Positions 16,955-25,365 of a stretch of 64,000 nucleotides of DNA are shown here, in pieces. This stretch comes from Hyphomicrobiales bacterium (lineage in GTDB: Bacteria > Pseudomonadota > Alphaproteobacteria > Rhizobiales > Rhizobiaceae). A program made the position numbers and the translations under genes. The stretch's first letter is position 1; each line of letters opens with the position of its first letter. The DNA is taken from positions 1 through 64,000 of the forward strand of contig UEIJ01000027.1 of the NCBI GenBank assembly GCA_900470195.1, in the 5' to 3' direction. A model generated the notes under the pieces. It was not told the origin of the DNA. It did not search any database and worked only from the letters and a program-made list of their open reading frames with translations.

Positions 16955-17817
16955 CGAAACCGGCCAACATGACGATTTCCCATCGCGATGAAAAACCGGT
17001 CTATCGACTGCCATGGCCGCTGGTTGCCGGTGGATTGCTGCTCGGGTTGCATCTGGCTGTCGCTCTTCTCACGCTGGTCTGGACGCCCTACGGCGTCGGG
17101 GAAATGGTGGGCGGTCGGCTGGAGGCTCCTTCATGGCTGCATTGGGCTGGCACGGATCGTCTGGGACGCGATCTGATGACGCAAATCATGATCGGTTCGC
17201 GCATTGCGCTTGTCGTCGGCTGCGGGGCCATCGCGATCAGCGCGGTGATTGGCGTGACGCTGGGCGTCCTTGCAGCATTTGCGACACAGACGCTCGATGA
17301 CGTACTGGCTGCAACGCTCGATATTCTGATTGCCTTTCCGACACTTTTGCTGGCCATGCTGATCGTGGCTTCCAGCGATGGCGCGAGCCTCACAACAGCC
17401 ATGGTAGCCATCGGTATTGCCGGATCGGCGATTGTGGCGCGTCTGACCCGCATTCTCGCCAAGCGGGTCCTGGCGATGGATTACATCACGGCATCGCGCA
17501 TTTCCGGCACTTCGTGGTTCGGATTGGTTCGCATCCATGTGCTGCCGAATATCTGGCCGACCCTGATCGTCAATTTTGCGCTTCAGTTCGGGCTGGCAGT
17601 TATCGCGGAAGCATCGCTTTCATATCTTGGTCTCGGCGCTCCGCCGCCCAACTCATCCTGGGGGCGGCTTCTGCAGGAAGCACAGGCGTCAGTTTATACG
17701 GCGCCCTTCGGTGCCATAGCGCCTGGCCTGGCGCTCGTGTCGCTGGTGATCGGGCTCAATCTGTTCGCAGATGGGCTGCGCGATGTGGCTGACCCGACGC
17801 GAAGGAGGCGACGTTGA
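16951..17817 (+). CDS. Peptide-type ABC transporter permease (DppC-like)
   Basis: A 288-residue permease with an N-terminal membrane helix (about 25-45) and the DppC-type loop HWAGTDRLGRDLMTQIMIGS. The core helices and EAA loop (ASRISGTSWFGLVRIHVLP) follow, and the C-terminal motif is ASLSYLGLGAPPPNSSWG. Its ATG overlaps the DppB-like stop and its stop overlaps the TTG start of the next ATPase, showing tight translational coupling. Confidence 0.9.
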   Translation: MTKPANMTISHRDEKPVYRLPWPLVAGGLLLGLHLAVALLTLVWTPYGVGEMVGGRLEAPSWLHWAGTDRLGRDLMTQIMIGSRIALVVGCGAIAISAVIGVTLGVLAAFATQTLDDVLAATLDILIAFPTLLLAMLIVASSDGASLTTAMVAIGIAGSAIVARLTRILAKRVLAMDYITASRISGTSWFGLVRIHVLPNIWPTLIVNFALQFGLAVIAEASLSYLGLGAPPPNSSWGRLLQEAQASVYTAPFGAIAPGLALVSLVIGLNLFADGLRDVADPTRRRRR

Positions 17818-18623
17818 CCGCTTTGCTGCAAGTAGAGAACCTTCATATCGAAACCGGTGGCAAGCAGCTGGTATCGGGCGTCTCGCTGTCTGTCGGCCAG
17901 GGAGAACGGGTCGGCCTGATCGGTGAATCCGGTTCAGGCAAGTCGTTGACGGCCCTTGCGATCATGGGGTTGCTGCCGTATGGGATGCGCGCAAGCGGAT
18001 CGATCATGCTCGATGGCCGTCAGGTCGTAGGCTCGCGCGACCGCGATCTGGTGCCGTTGCGAGGCCAGAGCATCGCAACGGTGTTTCAGGAACCGATGAC
18101 GGCGCTCGATCCGCTCATGCGGATCGGCAAGCAAGTCGGTCTGGTCGTCCACCGTCGCGCCGCTCGTGACGGGCGCAGGCTGGGAAAGAGTGAAGTGAAT
18201 GCTCAAGTCCACGCGCTTCTGGAGCGCGTGTCCCTGCCAGACCCGGAACGTATAGCCCGATCCTGGCCGCATGAAATATCGGGCGGGCAGCGCCAGCGTG
18301 CGGCTATCGCCATGGCTCTCGCCTGCCGCCCCGGGCTTCTGATTGCGGATGAGCCGACGACGGCGCTCGATGTCACGACGCAGGCCGAGATTTTGAAACT
18401 GCTGGAGCAATTGGTACGCGACGAGGGGATGGGGCTACTGTTCATCAGCCACGATTTGCCGGTGGTGGCTACCGTTACCCAGCGCGCGCTGGTTCTGCGG
18501 CATGGCCAACTCATAGAAGAAGGGCCGGTCGCAAAGCTCTTCACCAATCCGCAGCAGGCTTATACGCAGGGACTCGTGGCCGCTGCGCGGGCGTTCGATG
18601 CTGCGCTGGAGGTTGCGCGATGA
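17814..18623 (+). CDS. Peptide-type ABC transporter ATPase 1 (DppD-like)
   Basis: A 269-residue ATPase with Walker A GESGSGKSLT, Q-loop VFQEPMTALDPL, signature EISGGQRQRAAIAMALA, Walker B LLIADEPTTALD and H-loop FISHDL. The start is TTG at 17814, supported by GAAGGAGGCG seven to twelve bases upstream and overlap with the previous stop. It is somewhat shorter than typical DppD proteins (about 320), lacking most of the C-terminal oligopeptide-transporter extension. Confidence 0.9.
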   Translation: MTALLQVENLHIETGGKQLVSGVSLSVGQGERVGLIGESGSGKSLTALAIMGLLPYGMRASGSIMLDGRQVVGSRDRDLVPLRGQSIATVFQEPMTALDPLMRIGKQVGLVVHRRAARDGRRLGKSEVNAQVHALLERVSLPDPERIARSWPHEISGGQRQRAAIAMALACRPGLLIADEPTTALDVTTQAEILKLLEQLVRDEGMGLLFISHDLPVVATVTQRALVLRHGQLIEEGPVAKLFTNPQQAYTQGLVAAARAFDAALEVAR

Positions 18624-19375
18624 CGTTGATGAACCTTTCGCGTGTTTCGTTTGCCTATCCCGGCGGCAAGACCGTCCTGCATGACATGGATCTGAAGCTT
18701 GAGACGGGAAGCAATCTCGGCATTGTCGGTGAATCCGGTTCCGGCAAGACGACCATGTTGAAATTGCTGCTCGGACTGCAGCCTGCCTCTTCGGGGGATG
18801 TTTCGTTTCGCGGCAATCGGCTGGATATTCGCAATCGCAGTTTCATGCGTGACTTTCGCCGTTCGGTGCAGGCGGTGTTTCAGGACCCCTATTCATCGCT
18901 CGATCCGCGTCAGCGTGTCTTCGATATAATCGCGGAACCGCTGCGATCCCTGAAAATCCAGACCGATATTGCGCAGGCCGTTGCGCAGGCGCTTGCTTCC
19001 GTCGATCTGCCTGCGGATGCGGCTCGCCGTTATCCGCACGAGTTTTCCGGCGGCCAACGCCAGCGCATCGCCATTGCCCGAGCGATCGTCTCGAAGCCCG
19101 ATCTCATCATCGCCGACGAGGTGGTGAGTGCTCTGGACCTCACGACGCGCGCCCGCATCATCGAACTCATGCGCTCACTTTCAGGACGGACCACTTTCGT
19201 GGTGGTGTCGCACGATATTGCGCTGGTCGCCCTGCTATGTGAACGGCTGATCGTTCTGGAAAAGGGCCGGATCGTGGAACAGGGCAAGACGCGCGATATT
19301 CTTTCCAATCCGCAACATAGCTATACGAGAAAGCTTCTGACGAGCTTGCCGAGGATGCCCGAGCAGGCTTCCTGA
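18620..19375 (+). CDS. Peptide-type ABC transporter ATPase 2 (DppF-like)
   Basis: A 251-residue ATPase with Walker A GESGSGKTTML, the DppF-type FQDPYSSLDPRQRVFD, signature EFSGGQRQRIAIARAI, Walker B LIIADEVVSALD and H-loop VSHDIALVALL. It overlaps the preceding ATPase gene by four bases. It is the last gene of the importer operon, 12 bases before a strong hairpin terminator. Confidence 0.9.
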   Translation: MTLMNLSRVSFAYPGGKTVLHDMDLKLETGSNLGIVGESGSGKTTMLKLLLGLQPASSGDVSFRGNRLDIRNRSFMRDFRRSVQAVFQDPYSSLDPRQRVFDIIAEPLRSLKIQTDIAQAVAQALASVDLPADAARRYPHEFSGGQRQRIAIARAIVSKPDLIIADEVVSALDLTTRARIIELMRSLSGRTTFVVVSHDIALVALLCERLIVLEKGRIVEQGKTRDILSNPQHSYTRKLLTSLPRMPEQAS

Positions 19376-19386
19376 GCGCCAAAACT

Positions 19387-19415
19387 GGAAAGGAGCGGCA
19401 TGACCGCTCCTTTCC
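19387..19415. terminator. Strong hairpin between convergent operons
   Basis: GGAAAGGAGCGG and CCGCTCCTTTCC form a perfect 12-bp stem with a 5-base loop. It lies between the importer operon (plus) and the PTS operon (minus) and can serve both directions. Confidence 0.7.
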
Positions 19416-19442
19416 TGATGCAATCCGCAAATCGTAAAGATG

Positions 19443-19730
19443 TTACTTGCGCAGTTCAGCCTCGATCTGATCGAGAACCTGATCCTTGCCGATGCCGGTC
19501 AGGAAGGGCAATCCCTTGATGACGGGCTTGCTCACCGAAGCTGAAATGGGTGTGGTGGAAACAATGAAATCCACGTTGTCGGCCAGCGAAGCGACTTCCG
19601 TTGCCTTCGCCTGTTGGGCATTGAAGGTAAGCCCGCGTTTTTTCATTTCTTCGGTAACAGTCGCGTTCACTGCCGTGGATGTCGCCACACCCGTGCCGCA
19701 AGCGAAGAGGATTGTTTTTATTCTGGCCAT
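19443..19730 (-). CDS. PTS galactitol-type enzyme IIB
   Basis: A 95-residue cytoplasmic EIIB of the Gat family. It opens MARIKTILFACGTGVATSTA with the phosphocysteine at Cys11 in the CGTG loop. It receives phosphate from EIIA and passes it to the sugar at EIIC. The start at 19730 has GGAGGAACCC in front; an upstream in-frame start is not needed. It is the last gene of the IIC-IIA-IIB operon. Confidence 0.88.
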   Translation of the reverse strand: MARIKTILFACGTGVATSTAVNATVTEEMKKRGLTFNAQQAKATEVASLADNVDFIVSTTPISASVSKPVIKGLPFLTGIGKDQVLDQIEAELRK

Positions 19731-19764
19731 GGGTTCCTCCAGGTTCATTTATTGAGAGCGCGTT

Positions 19765-20226
19765 TCATTGCAAAGCGGATTGGACGTCTTCCAGCGTGCG
19801 CGCCGCTTTCAGCCTGTTGAGTGCGTCAGCATCCTGTATGGTCGCCATAATCTGCTGCAGGGTTTCAATCTGTTTGTCCTTGTCATTGATGGCAAGCAGA
19901 AAGACTAATCCAACGGGAACAGCTTCTTCAGGGTCTTCCATATTGGCAAATTCAATTGGTGATCTCAGTGTCGCCAAAGCAATTCCGGCCTTGAGGACAT
20001 GCTCGGGGTCGGTGTGAGGCACGGCAACGTTCTCGTCGCGCTCAAGCGGCAGTCCGGTCGGCATCGACAGTTCACGGCTGACAACGGCGTCGGCATAGCT
20101 CGCCTTTACATAGCCGAGCTTTTCCAGTTTGCCCGCGAGTATGCGGATAATTTCTTCATTGGTTTTTGCTTCGCTCTGAAGCTCGATTGCTTGCGGGTCG
20201 AGAAACTCAATCAGGCCGGCTGGCAT
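19765..20226 (-). CDS. PTS galactitol/fructose-type enzyme IIA
   Basis: A 153-residue EIIA of the mannitol/fructose/Gat superfamily. The phosphoacceptor is His71 in the motif ENVAVPHTDPEHV, and ERDENVAVPH and the GLVFLLAI core are typical. The ATG at 20226 has a GGAGAG site. It would take phosphate from the HPr-EI protein encoded at 28662-30668 and hand it to the IIB encoded next. Confidence 0.88.
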   Translation of the reverse strand: MPAGLIEFLDPQAIELQSEAKTNEEIIRILAGKLEKLGYVKASYADAVVSRELSMPTGLPLERDENVAVPHTDPEHVLKAGIALATLRSPIEFANMEDPEEAVPVGLVFLLAINDKDKQIETLQQIMATIQDADALNRLKAARTLEDVQSALQ

Positions 20227-20304
20227 TGCACTCTCCGTTTTAAACAAGATCGCACGTCGAGACCGACGTGCGATCTTTACCTCTTGCGCCGATCATTGCC
20301 GCCG

Positions 20305-21714
20305 TCAGGCAGCAATTTCGTCGACTAGTTCGTCCTCGGCGCCTGCCGCGCGTTCCCATGCCAGCGTGTTGCGACGATAGAGCATGAAAAGTGCTGCAAT
20401 AACAATGGCGATCACAGCGATACCAATAGCACCGAGCCACTGGATGGCCGAGATGATGACATATGGCACCCACAGGAAACCATCGACTACAGACGTAATC
20501 TGCAGGGCGTTTTCAGGCAGCTTGAAGCCCGACGAAACGGCAGCGCTCGTGAACAAAGGCGCAAGCGCATTGGCCACATAGAAGCCGATGGCCAGCGTAA
20601 TCGTTCCGACGACGACCATGCGGAAAACGTTTCCTTTCAGAAGCGGCGCAGTCATAGCGACAATGAACGGAATGACGGCAAGATCGGCGAACAGGATCAC
20701 GCGGTTGCCCGGCAGGATGACCGACAGGATGATCGCAATCGGCACGAGAATGAGCGAGGATGAAATCGCCGCCGGATGTCCGATGAGAATTGCCGAGTCC
20801 AGGCCGACCAGAAGTTCACGGTCGCCAGTGCGCTTGCGCACGAACTCCTGCGCGGCATCCGATACCGGCAGCAGGCCTTCCATGAGGATTTTGACCATGC
20901 GGGGCAGCAGCAGCATAACGGCTGCAAGCGTCATGCCCGTGCCGAGAACCTTGGCGAGAATGGTTCCGAAATCGCCCGCATTGTAAAATGCTATGAGGCC
21001 GAGCACCAAGCCGATGATCAGGCCAAGCACGACCGGTTCGCCGAACACGCCGAAGCGGCGTTCGATGGTTTCGGTGCTGATGTTGATTTTGTTGATGCCG
21101 GGAATGCGATCCATGATCCAATTGAGGATGATCGCAATCGGCAGAATCTGCGCGGAAGCCAGATGCGGCACGGAGACGCCCGGTACGCCATAGAATTGCT
21201 GGACTGCGCGCGCGGACCAGTCTGCGAACAACAGCGATAGAGCGGCAACGAGCGCTGCAATGATGATGCCATAGGCAAGGTTGTCGGTTGCAGCGACAAC
21301 CAGCGAGCCGACAAAGGCAAAGTGCCAGAAGTTCCACACGTCCACATTCAGCGTGCGCGTCCAGCGCAGCAGCAGAAGCACGATGTTGACGAGAATGCCA
21401 ACCGGAATGACCCACAGGCCCACAGATGAGCCAAAGGCGATTGCCGCAGCGGATGGCCAGCCGACATCGACAATATCGCGCTTGATGCCGGTATTGGTGA
21501 CGATAGCCTGTGCCACTTCACCGATGGAGGTGAACATGAGGCCCAGAACCAGATTGATGCCGATGAAAGCCACACCGATGGTTACGGCAGCGCGGAAGGC
21601 TTTGCCCACTTTCGCGCCGAGGATGACGGCAATGATGAAAATGACGATGGGCAGCAGAATCGTTGCCCCAAGTGTGTCGATTGCCGATTTCAACCCGCTC
21701 AGAAATGCGTCCAT
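20305..21714 (-). CDS. PTS galactitol-type enzyme IIC (sugar channel)
   Basis: A 469-residue polytopic inner-membrane protein of the EIIC-GAT family, with around 10-12 hydrophobic segments from residue 10 to 450. It includes FIGINLVLGLMFTSIGEVAQ and VGWPSAAAIAFGSSVGLWVIP. It transports a polyol and phosphorylates it. GGAGGAGAAATAA precedes the ATG. It is the first gene of the minus-strand operon and is divergent from the DRL-family dehydrogenase gene. Galactitol is the family type substrate; the neighbourhood argues for another polyol. Confidence 0.9.
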   Translation of the reverse strand: MDAFLSGLKSAIDTLGATILLPIVIFIIAVILGAKVGKAFRAAVTIGVAFIGINLVLGLMFTSIGEVAQAIVTNTGIKRDIVDVGWPSAAAIAFGSSVGLWVIPVGILVNIVLLLLRWTRTLNVDVWNFWHFAFVGSLVVAATDNLAYGIIIAALVAALSLLFADWSARAVQQFYGVPGVSVPHLASAQILPIAIILNWIMDRIPGINKINISTETIERRFGVFGEPVVLGLIIGLVLGLIAFYNAGDFGTILAKVLGTGMTLAAVMLLLPRMVKILMEGLLPVSDAAQEFVRKRTGDRELLVGLDSAILIGHPAAISSSLILVPIAIILSVILPGNRVILFADLAVIPFIVAMTAPLLKGNVFRMVVVGTITLAIGFYVANALAPLFTSAAVSSGFKLPENALQITSVVDGFLWVPYVIISAIQWLGAIGIAVIAIVIAALFMLYRRNTLAWERAAGAEDELVDEIAA

Positions 21715-21734
21715 TTATTTCTCCTCCCCCCGGA

Positions 21735-21751
21735 GCACTTTCCCAAAGTGC
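21735..21751 (-). promoter_or_regulatory. Leader hairpin before PTS IIC
   Basis: GCACTTT-CCC-AAAGTGC forms a perfect 7-bp hairpin in the 5' leader, just upstream of the IIC ribosome-binding site. It could modulate translation or mRNA stability. Function is not shown. Confidence 0.35.
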
Positions 21752-21823
21752 GCCGAGCCAACAGAACGCTGTTATTAGCTCGCACGTATCGACGTTTCAA
21801 AATGTGAACGAGGCGAAACGGCA

Positions 21824-21863
21824 GAACATTTGTATTCTATATCAAACCAAAGTTGAATAACAA
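21824..21863 (-). promoter_or_regulatory. PTS (Gat-type) promoter with operator half-site
   Basis: On the minus strand TTGTTA (21858-21863) and TATAGA (21836-21841) are separated by 16 bases. Just downstream of the -10 lies the word GAACATTTGT (plus-strand 21824-21833), the exact inverse of the word in the divergent promoter at 21921-21930. This suggests a regulator binding both promoters. Confidence 0.45.
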
Positions 21864-21899
21864 TATGGCATCTGAGTGCGAAGGGACGCCGTAGGAATG

Positions 21900-21938
21900 A
21901 ACACTAGTGTTGACTTAGAAACAAATGTTCATTAATCG
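21900..21938 (+). promoter_or_regulatory. Promoter and operator of the DRL/E1/E2 operon
   Basis: The 12-bp palindrome AACACTAGTGTT (21900-21911) overlaps a -35 TTGACT (21910-21915). After 17 bases comes -10 TAATCG (21933-21938). The operator word ACAAATGTTC (21921-21930) sits between -35 and -10, a classic repression geometry. The same word followed by two bases and TAAT occurs in the glucitol-type PTS promoter at 33593-33608 (minus strand). Confidence 0.5.
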
Positions 21939-21993
21939 ATAAGGTATTAGAGGAGCCTGCGAGAGTTATTGCAGGGACGATCAGGAGGAAGCG

Positions 21994-23313
21994 ATGGCAA
22001 CCAATGTGGCGTTGACAGGTTTAGCGCGCGATATGCAGGCACGCGCGGATAGTGGCCGACCGATCCGCATTGGTCTGATCGGTTCGGGCGAGATGGGTAC
22101 CGATATCGTCACACGTGTTGCGCATATGCCAGGTATCGAAGTTGGCGCCATCTCTGAACTGCGCATTCCCAATGCCTTGAAAGCCGTCGATATTGCTTTC
22201 CAGGAAGAAGGACATGGCCGCGAGGTTTCGACTGCTTCCGCTCTGACAGGCGCCATGGAAGCGCACAAGATTGCCGTAACCGACAACGCCGACCTCATCC
22301 TTGAAAACGACCTTATCGACGTCGTGATCGATGCAACCGGGGTTCCCGCTGTCGGCGCTGAAATCGGCCTGCGCGCCATGGAGCATGGCAAGCATCTTGT
22401 CATGATGAATGTCGAAGCGGATGTGACAATCGGCGCTTACCTGAAAGCGGAAGCCGAACGTCTCGGCGTCACCTATTCCCTGGGAGCTGGTGATGAGCCG
22501 TCATCATGTATGGAGTTGATCGAATTCGTGACCGCGATGGGCCATCCGATTGTGGCGGCGGGAAAGGGCAAGAACAATCCGCTCAACATCGATGCTATTC
22601 CCGATGAATATATGGAAGAAGCCACGCGCCGTAACATGAATGTGCGCATGTTGGTGGAGTTCGTCGATGGTTCGAAAACCATGGTCGAAATGGCCGCCAT
22701 TGCCAACGCCACGGGGCTTGTCCCGGATAAGGCTGGCATGCATGGCCCTGCTGCAACGCTTGATCAGCTCAACAAGACGCTGATCCCCGAAAAGGACGGC
22801 GGCGTGCTGTCGAGGGTCGGTGTGGTCGATTACTCGATCGGCAAGGGCGTCGCTCCGGGCGTATTCGTTGTCGCCGACATGTCGCATCCGCGTATTTCCG
22901 AACGTATGGAAGATTTGAAGATGGGCAAAGGCCCATATTTCACATTCCATCGTCCATATCACCTGACTTCCCTCGAAGTGCCGCTCACCTGTGCCCGGGT
23001 GGTACTCTACGGCAAGCCGGACATGGTTCCGCTTTCAAAGCCGGTCGCAGAGGTGGCTGCGGTTGCAAAGAAGGACATGCAGCCTGGAGAAAAGCTCGAT
23101 GCGATTGGTGAATATTGCTACCGCGCGTGGATCATGACCTCAGGCGAAGCGCGTAGCGCCCATGCGATCCCCTGCGGGCTTCTGCAAGGTGGCAGCGTGA
23201 CCAAGCCGATCAAAAAGGGCGAGCTCATCACTTACGATAATGCGGCTGTGGCTCCCGGTTCCAAGATTGCCGAACTGCGTGCACGTCAGGATAAGCTCGT
23301 CTACGGAGCGTGA
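21994..23313 (+). CDS. drl: DRL-family NAD(P)-dependent reductoisomerase/dehydrogenase with SAF domain
   Basis: A 439-residue protein of the 'predicted homoserine dehydrogenase' group. It has a Rossmann domain (about 22-150, IRIGLIGSGEMGTDIVTRVA), a catalytic domain with LGAGDEPSSCMELIEFV and AGKGKNNPLN, and a C-terminal SAF-like part (about 345-439). The sequence closely matches, from memory, the Brucella DRL enzyme that converts 1-deoxyxylulose 5-phosphate to 2-C-methylerythritol 4-phosphate in place of DXR. Here it opens an operon with TPP-dependent E1 and E2 genes and is divergent from a PTS. I infer a catabolic paralogue working in the oxidative direction. The alternative is that it is the housekeeping isoprenoid enzyme. 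Confidence 0.85.
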   Translation: MATNVALTGLARDMQARADSGRPIRIGLIGSGEMGTDIVTRVAHMPGIEVGAISELRIPNALKAVDIAFQEEGHGREVSTASALTGAMEAHKIAVTDNADLILENDLIDVVIDATGVPAVGAEIGLRAMEHGKHLVMMNVEADVTIGAYLKAEAERLGVTYSLGAGDEPSSCMELIEFVTAMGHPIVAAGKGKNNPLNIDAIPDEYMEEATRRNMNVRMLVEFVDGSKTMVEMAAIANATGLVPDKAGMHGPAATLDQLNKTLIPEKDGGVLSRVGVVDYSIGKGVAPGVFVVADMSHPRISERMEDLKMGKGPYFTFHRPYHLTSLEVPLTCARVVLYGKPDMVPLSKPVAEVAAVAKKDMQPGEKLDAIGEYCYRAWIMTSGEARSAHAIPCGLLQGGSVTKPIKKGELITYDNAAVAPGSKIAELRARQDKLVYGA

Positions 23314-23324
23314 GGACAAACATC

Positions 23325-24362
23325 ATGGTTCAAGCCAAAAAAGTCGAACCGCAGGATACGGGTGACCGCCACAACTTGCCTTATGCCTTCCGCACCTATT
23401 CGCCGGAACAATTGAAAGAAGCGCTGCACAAGATGTATCTCATCCGCCGCTTTGAGGAAGGTGCGGAGGAAAGCTACACGCGCGGCCTCATTCATGGGAC
23501 GATGCATCTTTCCATCGGGCAGGAAGCAAGCGCGATGGGATCGTGTCTGCCGCTCAATGACGACGACATGATTACCTCGACCCATCGCGGCCACGGCCAC
23601 TGCATCGCCAAGGGCGCGGACGTGAAGCGCATGTTTGCCGAGTTCTTTGGCAAAGAAACCGGCTATTGCAAGGGCCGTGGCGGCTCAATGCATATCGCCG
23701 ATGTTTCCAAGGGAAACCTTGGCGCGAACGGTATTGTCGGTGGCGGTATTCCGATTGCGGTCGGCGCTGCGCTTTCTGCCAAGAAGCAAAAGAACGGCAA
23801 GGTTGTCGTGTCGTTCTTCGGGGACGGCGCGAACAATGAGGGTGCTTTCCACGAAGCTCTCAATATGGCCTCCGTCTGGAAGCTTCCGGTTGTTTTCGTC
23901 TGTGAAAACAACGGTTACGGCATGTCCACCTCCACCAAGCGCTCGACAGCGGTTGCCAATGTTGCCGACCGTGCATCGGCCTATAACATGCCGGGCGTAA
24001 TCGTGGATGGCAATAATCTGTCGGAAGTGGCTGAGGCCGTCAGCGAGGCCACTGAACGCGCGCGGCGCGGCGAGGGACCTACGCTGGTTGAAAACAAGAC
24101 TTACCGTATCCGTGGCCATTCCAAGAGCGACCGCAACCGCTATCGCACCAAGGAAGAGATCGAGCATTGGCAGAATGATCGCGATCCAATCGCGCATTTT
24201 GAGGCCGATCTGAAAGCTTATGGTTTCATCAGCGATGCCGAGATCGAGGCGATACGCGCAGAAGTGGAGAAGGAAATCGCCGAAGCGATCGAATTCGCCA
24301 AGAACAGCCCCGCGCCCGATCTGACCAACCTGACCCGCGACGTTTACACGGACGATATTTGA
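23325..24362 (+). CDS. TPP-dependent dehydrogenase E1 alpha subunit (acetoin-dehydrogenase-like)
   Basis: A 345-residue E1-alpha of the pyruvate/acetoin dehydrogenase family. The TPP-binding motif is [20 protein letters not shown]...N (about 165-195), with the typical [25 protein letters not shown] and [17 protein letters not shown]. An in-frame GTG at 23310 exists, but the ATG at 23325 has GAGG at good spacing. With the beta subunit it would cleave an alpha-hydroxyketone or decarboxylate an alpha-keto acid and load the acyl group on the lipoyl E2. It starts 12 bases after the DRL gene. Confidence 0.88.
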   Translation: MVQAKKVEPQDTGDRHNLPYAFRTYSPEQLKEALHKMYLIRRFEEGAEESYTRGLIHGTMHLSIGQEASAMGSCLPLNDDDMITSTHRGHGHCIAKGADVKRMFAEFFGKETGYCKGRGGSMHIADVSKGNLGANGIVGGGIPIAVGAALSAKKQKNGKVVVSFFGDGANNEGAFHEALNMASVWKLPVVFVCENNGYGMSTSTKRSTAVANVADRASAYNMPGVIVDGNNLSEVAEAVSEATERARRGEGPTLVENKTYRIRGHSKSDRNRYRTKEEIEHWQNDRDPIAHFEADLKAYGFISDAEIEAIRAEVEKEIAEAIEFAKNSPAPDLTNLTRDVYTDDI

Positions 24363-24364
24363 AC

Positions 24365-25363
24365 ATGGACACGACAATCCGTGAGTTGAGCTATTCGCAA
24401 GCCATTCAGGAAGCCATGGCGGTTGCCATGGAGCGCGACGAGCGCGTGTTCCTGATGGGCGAGGATATTGGCGTCTACGGCGGCGCATTTCAGGTGACCG
24501 GAGATCTTGTCCACCGCTTCGGTGAAGACCGTGTCATGGATACGCCCATTTCGGAACTGGGTGGCGCCGGCGTTGCTGTCGGTGCGGCGCTGACCGGCAT
24601 GCGCCCGATCTTCGAGTTCCAGTTTTCCGACTTTGCAGCGCTTGGTATGGAGCAGATCGTCAATCAGGCAGCAAAAATCCGCTATATGCTAGGCGGCGCT
24701 GTTTCCGTGCCGCTCGTCATGCGTTTTCCGGCGGGCTCCGGGACGGGGGCAGCGGCGCAGCATAGCCAGAGCCTTGAGGCATGGCTCGGTCATGTGCCGG
24801 GGCTGAAGGTCTTGCAACCTTCAACGCCGCATGATGCCAAAGGCATGTTGCTTGCGGCCGTCGAAGATCCGGACCCCGTCATGATCTTTGAGCACAAGCT
24901 GCTCTATAAAATGAAAGGCCCGGTGCCTGAAGGCTTTTACACTGTCCCTATCGGCAAGGCGGAAGTGGTCCGTGAAGGCCGTGACCTGACCATTGTTGCA
25001 ACGGCGATCATGGTGCACAAGGCACTCGATGCTGCTGCCGAACTGGCAAAGGGTGGTATCGATGTCGAAGTGATCGACCTGCGCACTGTACGTCCGATCG
25101 ATCGCGAAACCATCATCAAAAGCGTCAAGAAGACGTCCAGACTGCTCTGCGTCTATGAAGCTGTGAAAACCCTTGGTATCGGCGCTGAAATCTCTGCAAT
25201 AGTGGCGGAAAGTGACGCTTTTGATTATCTTGATGCGCCAATCGTGCGTCTTGGCGGTGCCGAAACTCCAATTCCATACAATCCCGATCTCGAACGCGCG
25301 ACTGTTCCACAGGTGCCCGACATTCTGAAAAGCGCTCGCGATCTGGTTAAGGGAGTGCGCTGA
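24365..25363 (+). CDS. TPP-dependent dehydrogenase E1 beta subunit (acetoin-dehydrogenase-like)
   Basis: A 332-residue transketolase-like subunit. It shows [20 protein letters not shown], the conserved [40 protein letters not shown] and the C-terminal transketolase domain (about 195-325, [19 protein letters not shown]). It completes the alpha2beta2 E1. The start is just after the E1-alpha stop (two bases), and the E2 start follows its own stop by two bases, so the three genes form one transcription unit. Confidence 0.88.
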   Translation: MDTTIRELSYSQAIQEAMAVAMERDERVFLMGEDIGVYGGAFQVTGDLVHRFGEDRVMDTPISELGGAGVAVGAALTGMRPIFEFQFSDFAALGMEQIVNQAAKIRYMLGGAVSVPLVMRFPAGSGTGAAAQHSQSLEAWLGHVPGLKVLQPSTPHDAKGMLLAAVEDPDPVMIFEHKLLYKMKGPVPEGFYTVPIGKAEVVREGRDLTIVATAIMVHKALDAAAELAKGGIDVEVIDLRTVRPIDRETIIKSVKKTSRLLCVYEAVKTLGIGAEISAIVAESDAFDYLDAPIVRLGGAETPIPYNPDLERATVPQVPDILKSARDLVKGVR

Positions 25364-25365
25364 CC

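Noticed and set aside
21900..21911. Palindrome AACACTAGTGTT considered as an integration site
   Set aside because: There is no integrase, tRNA or second copy. Its position on the -35 element fits an operator better.
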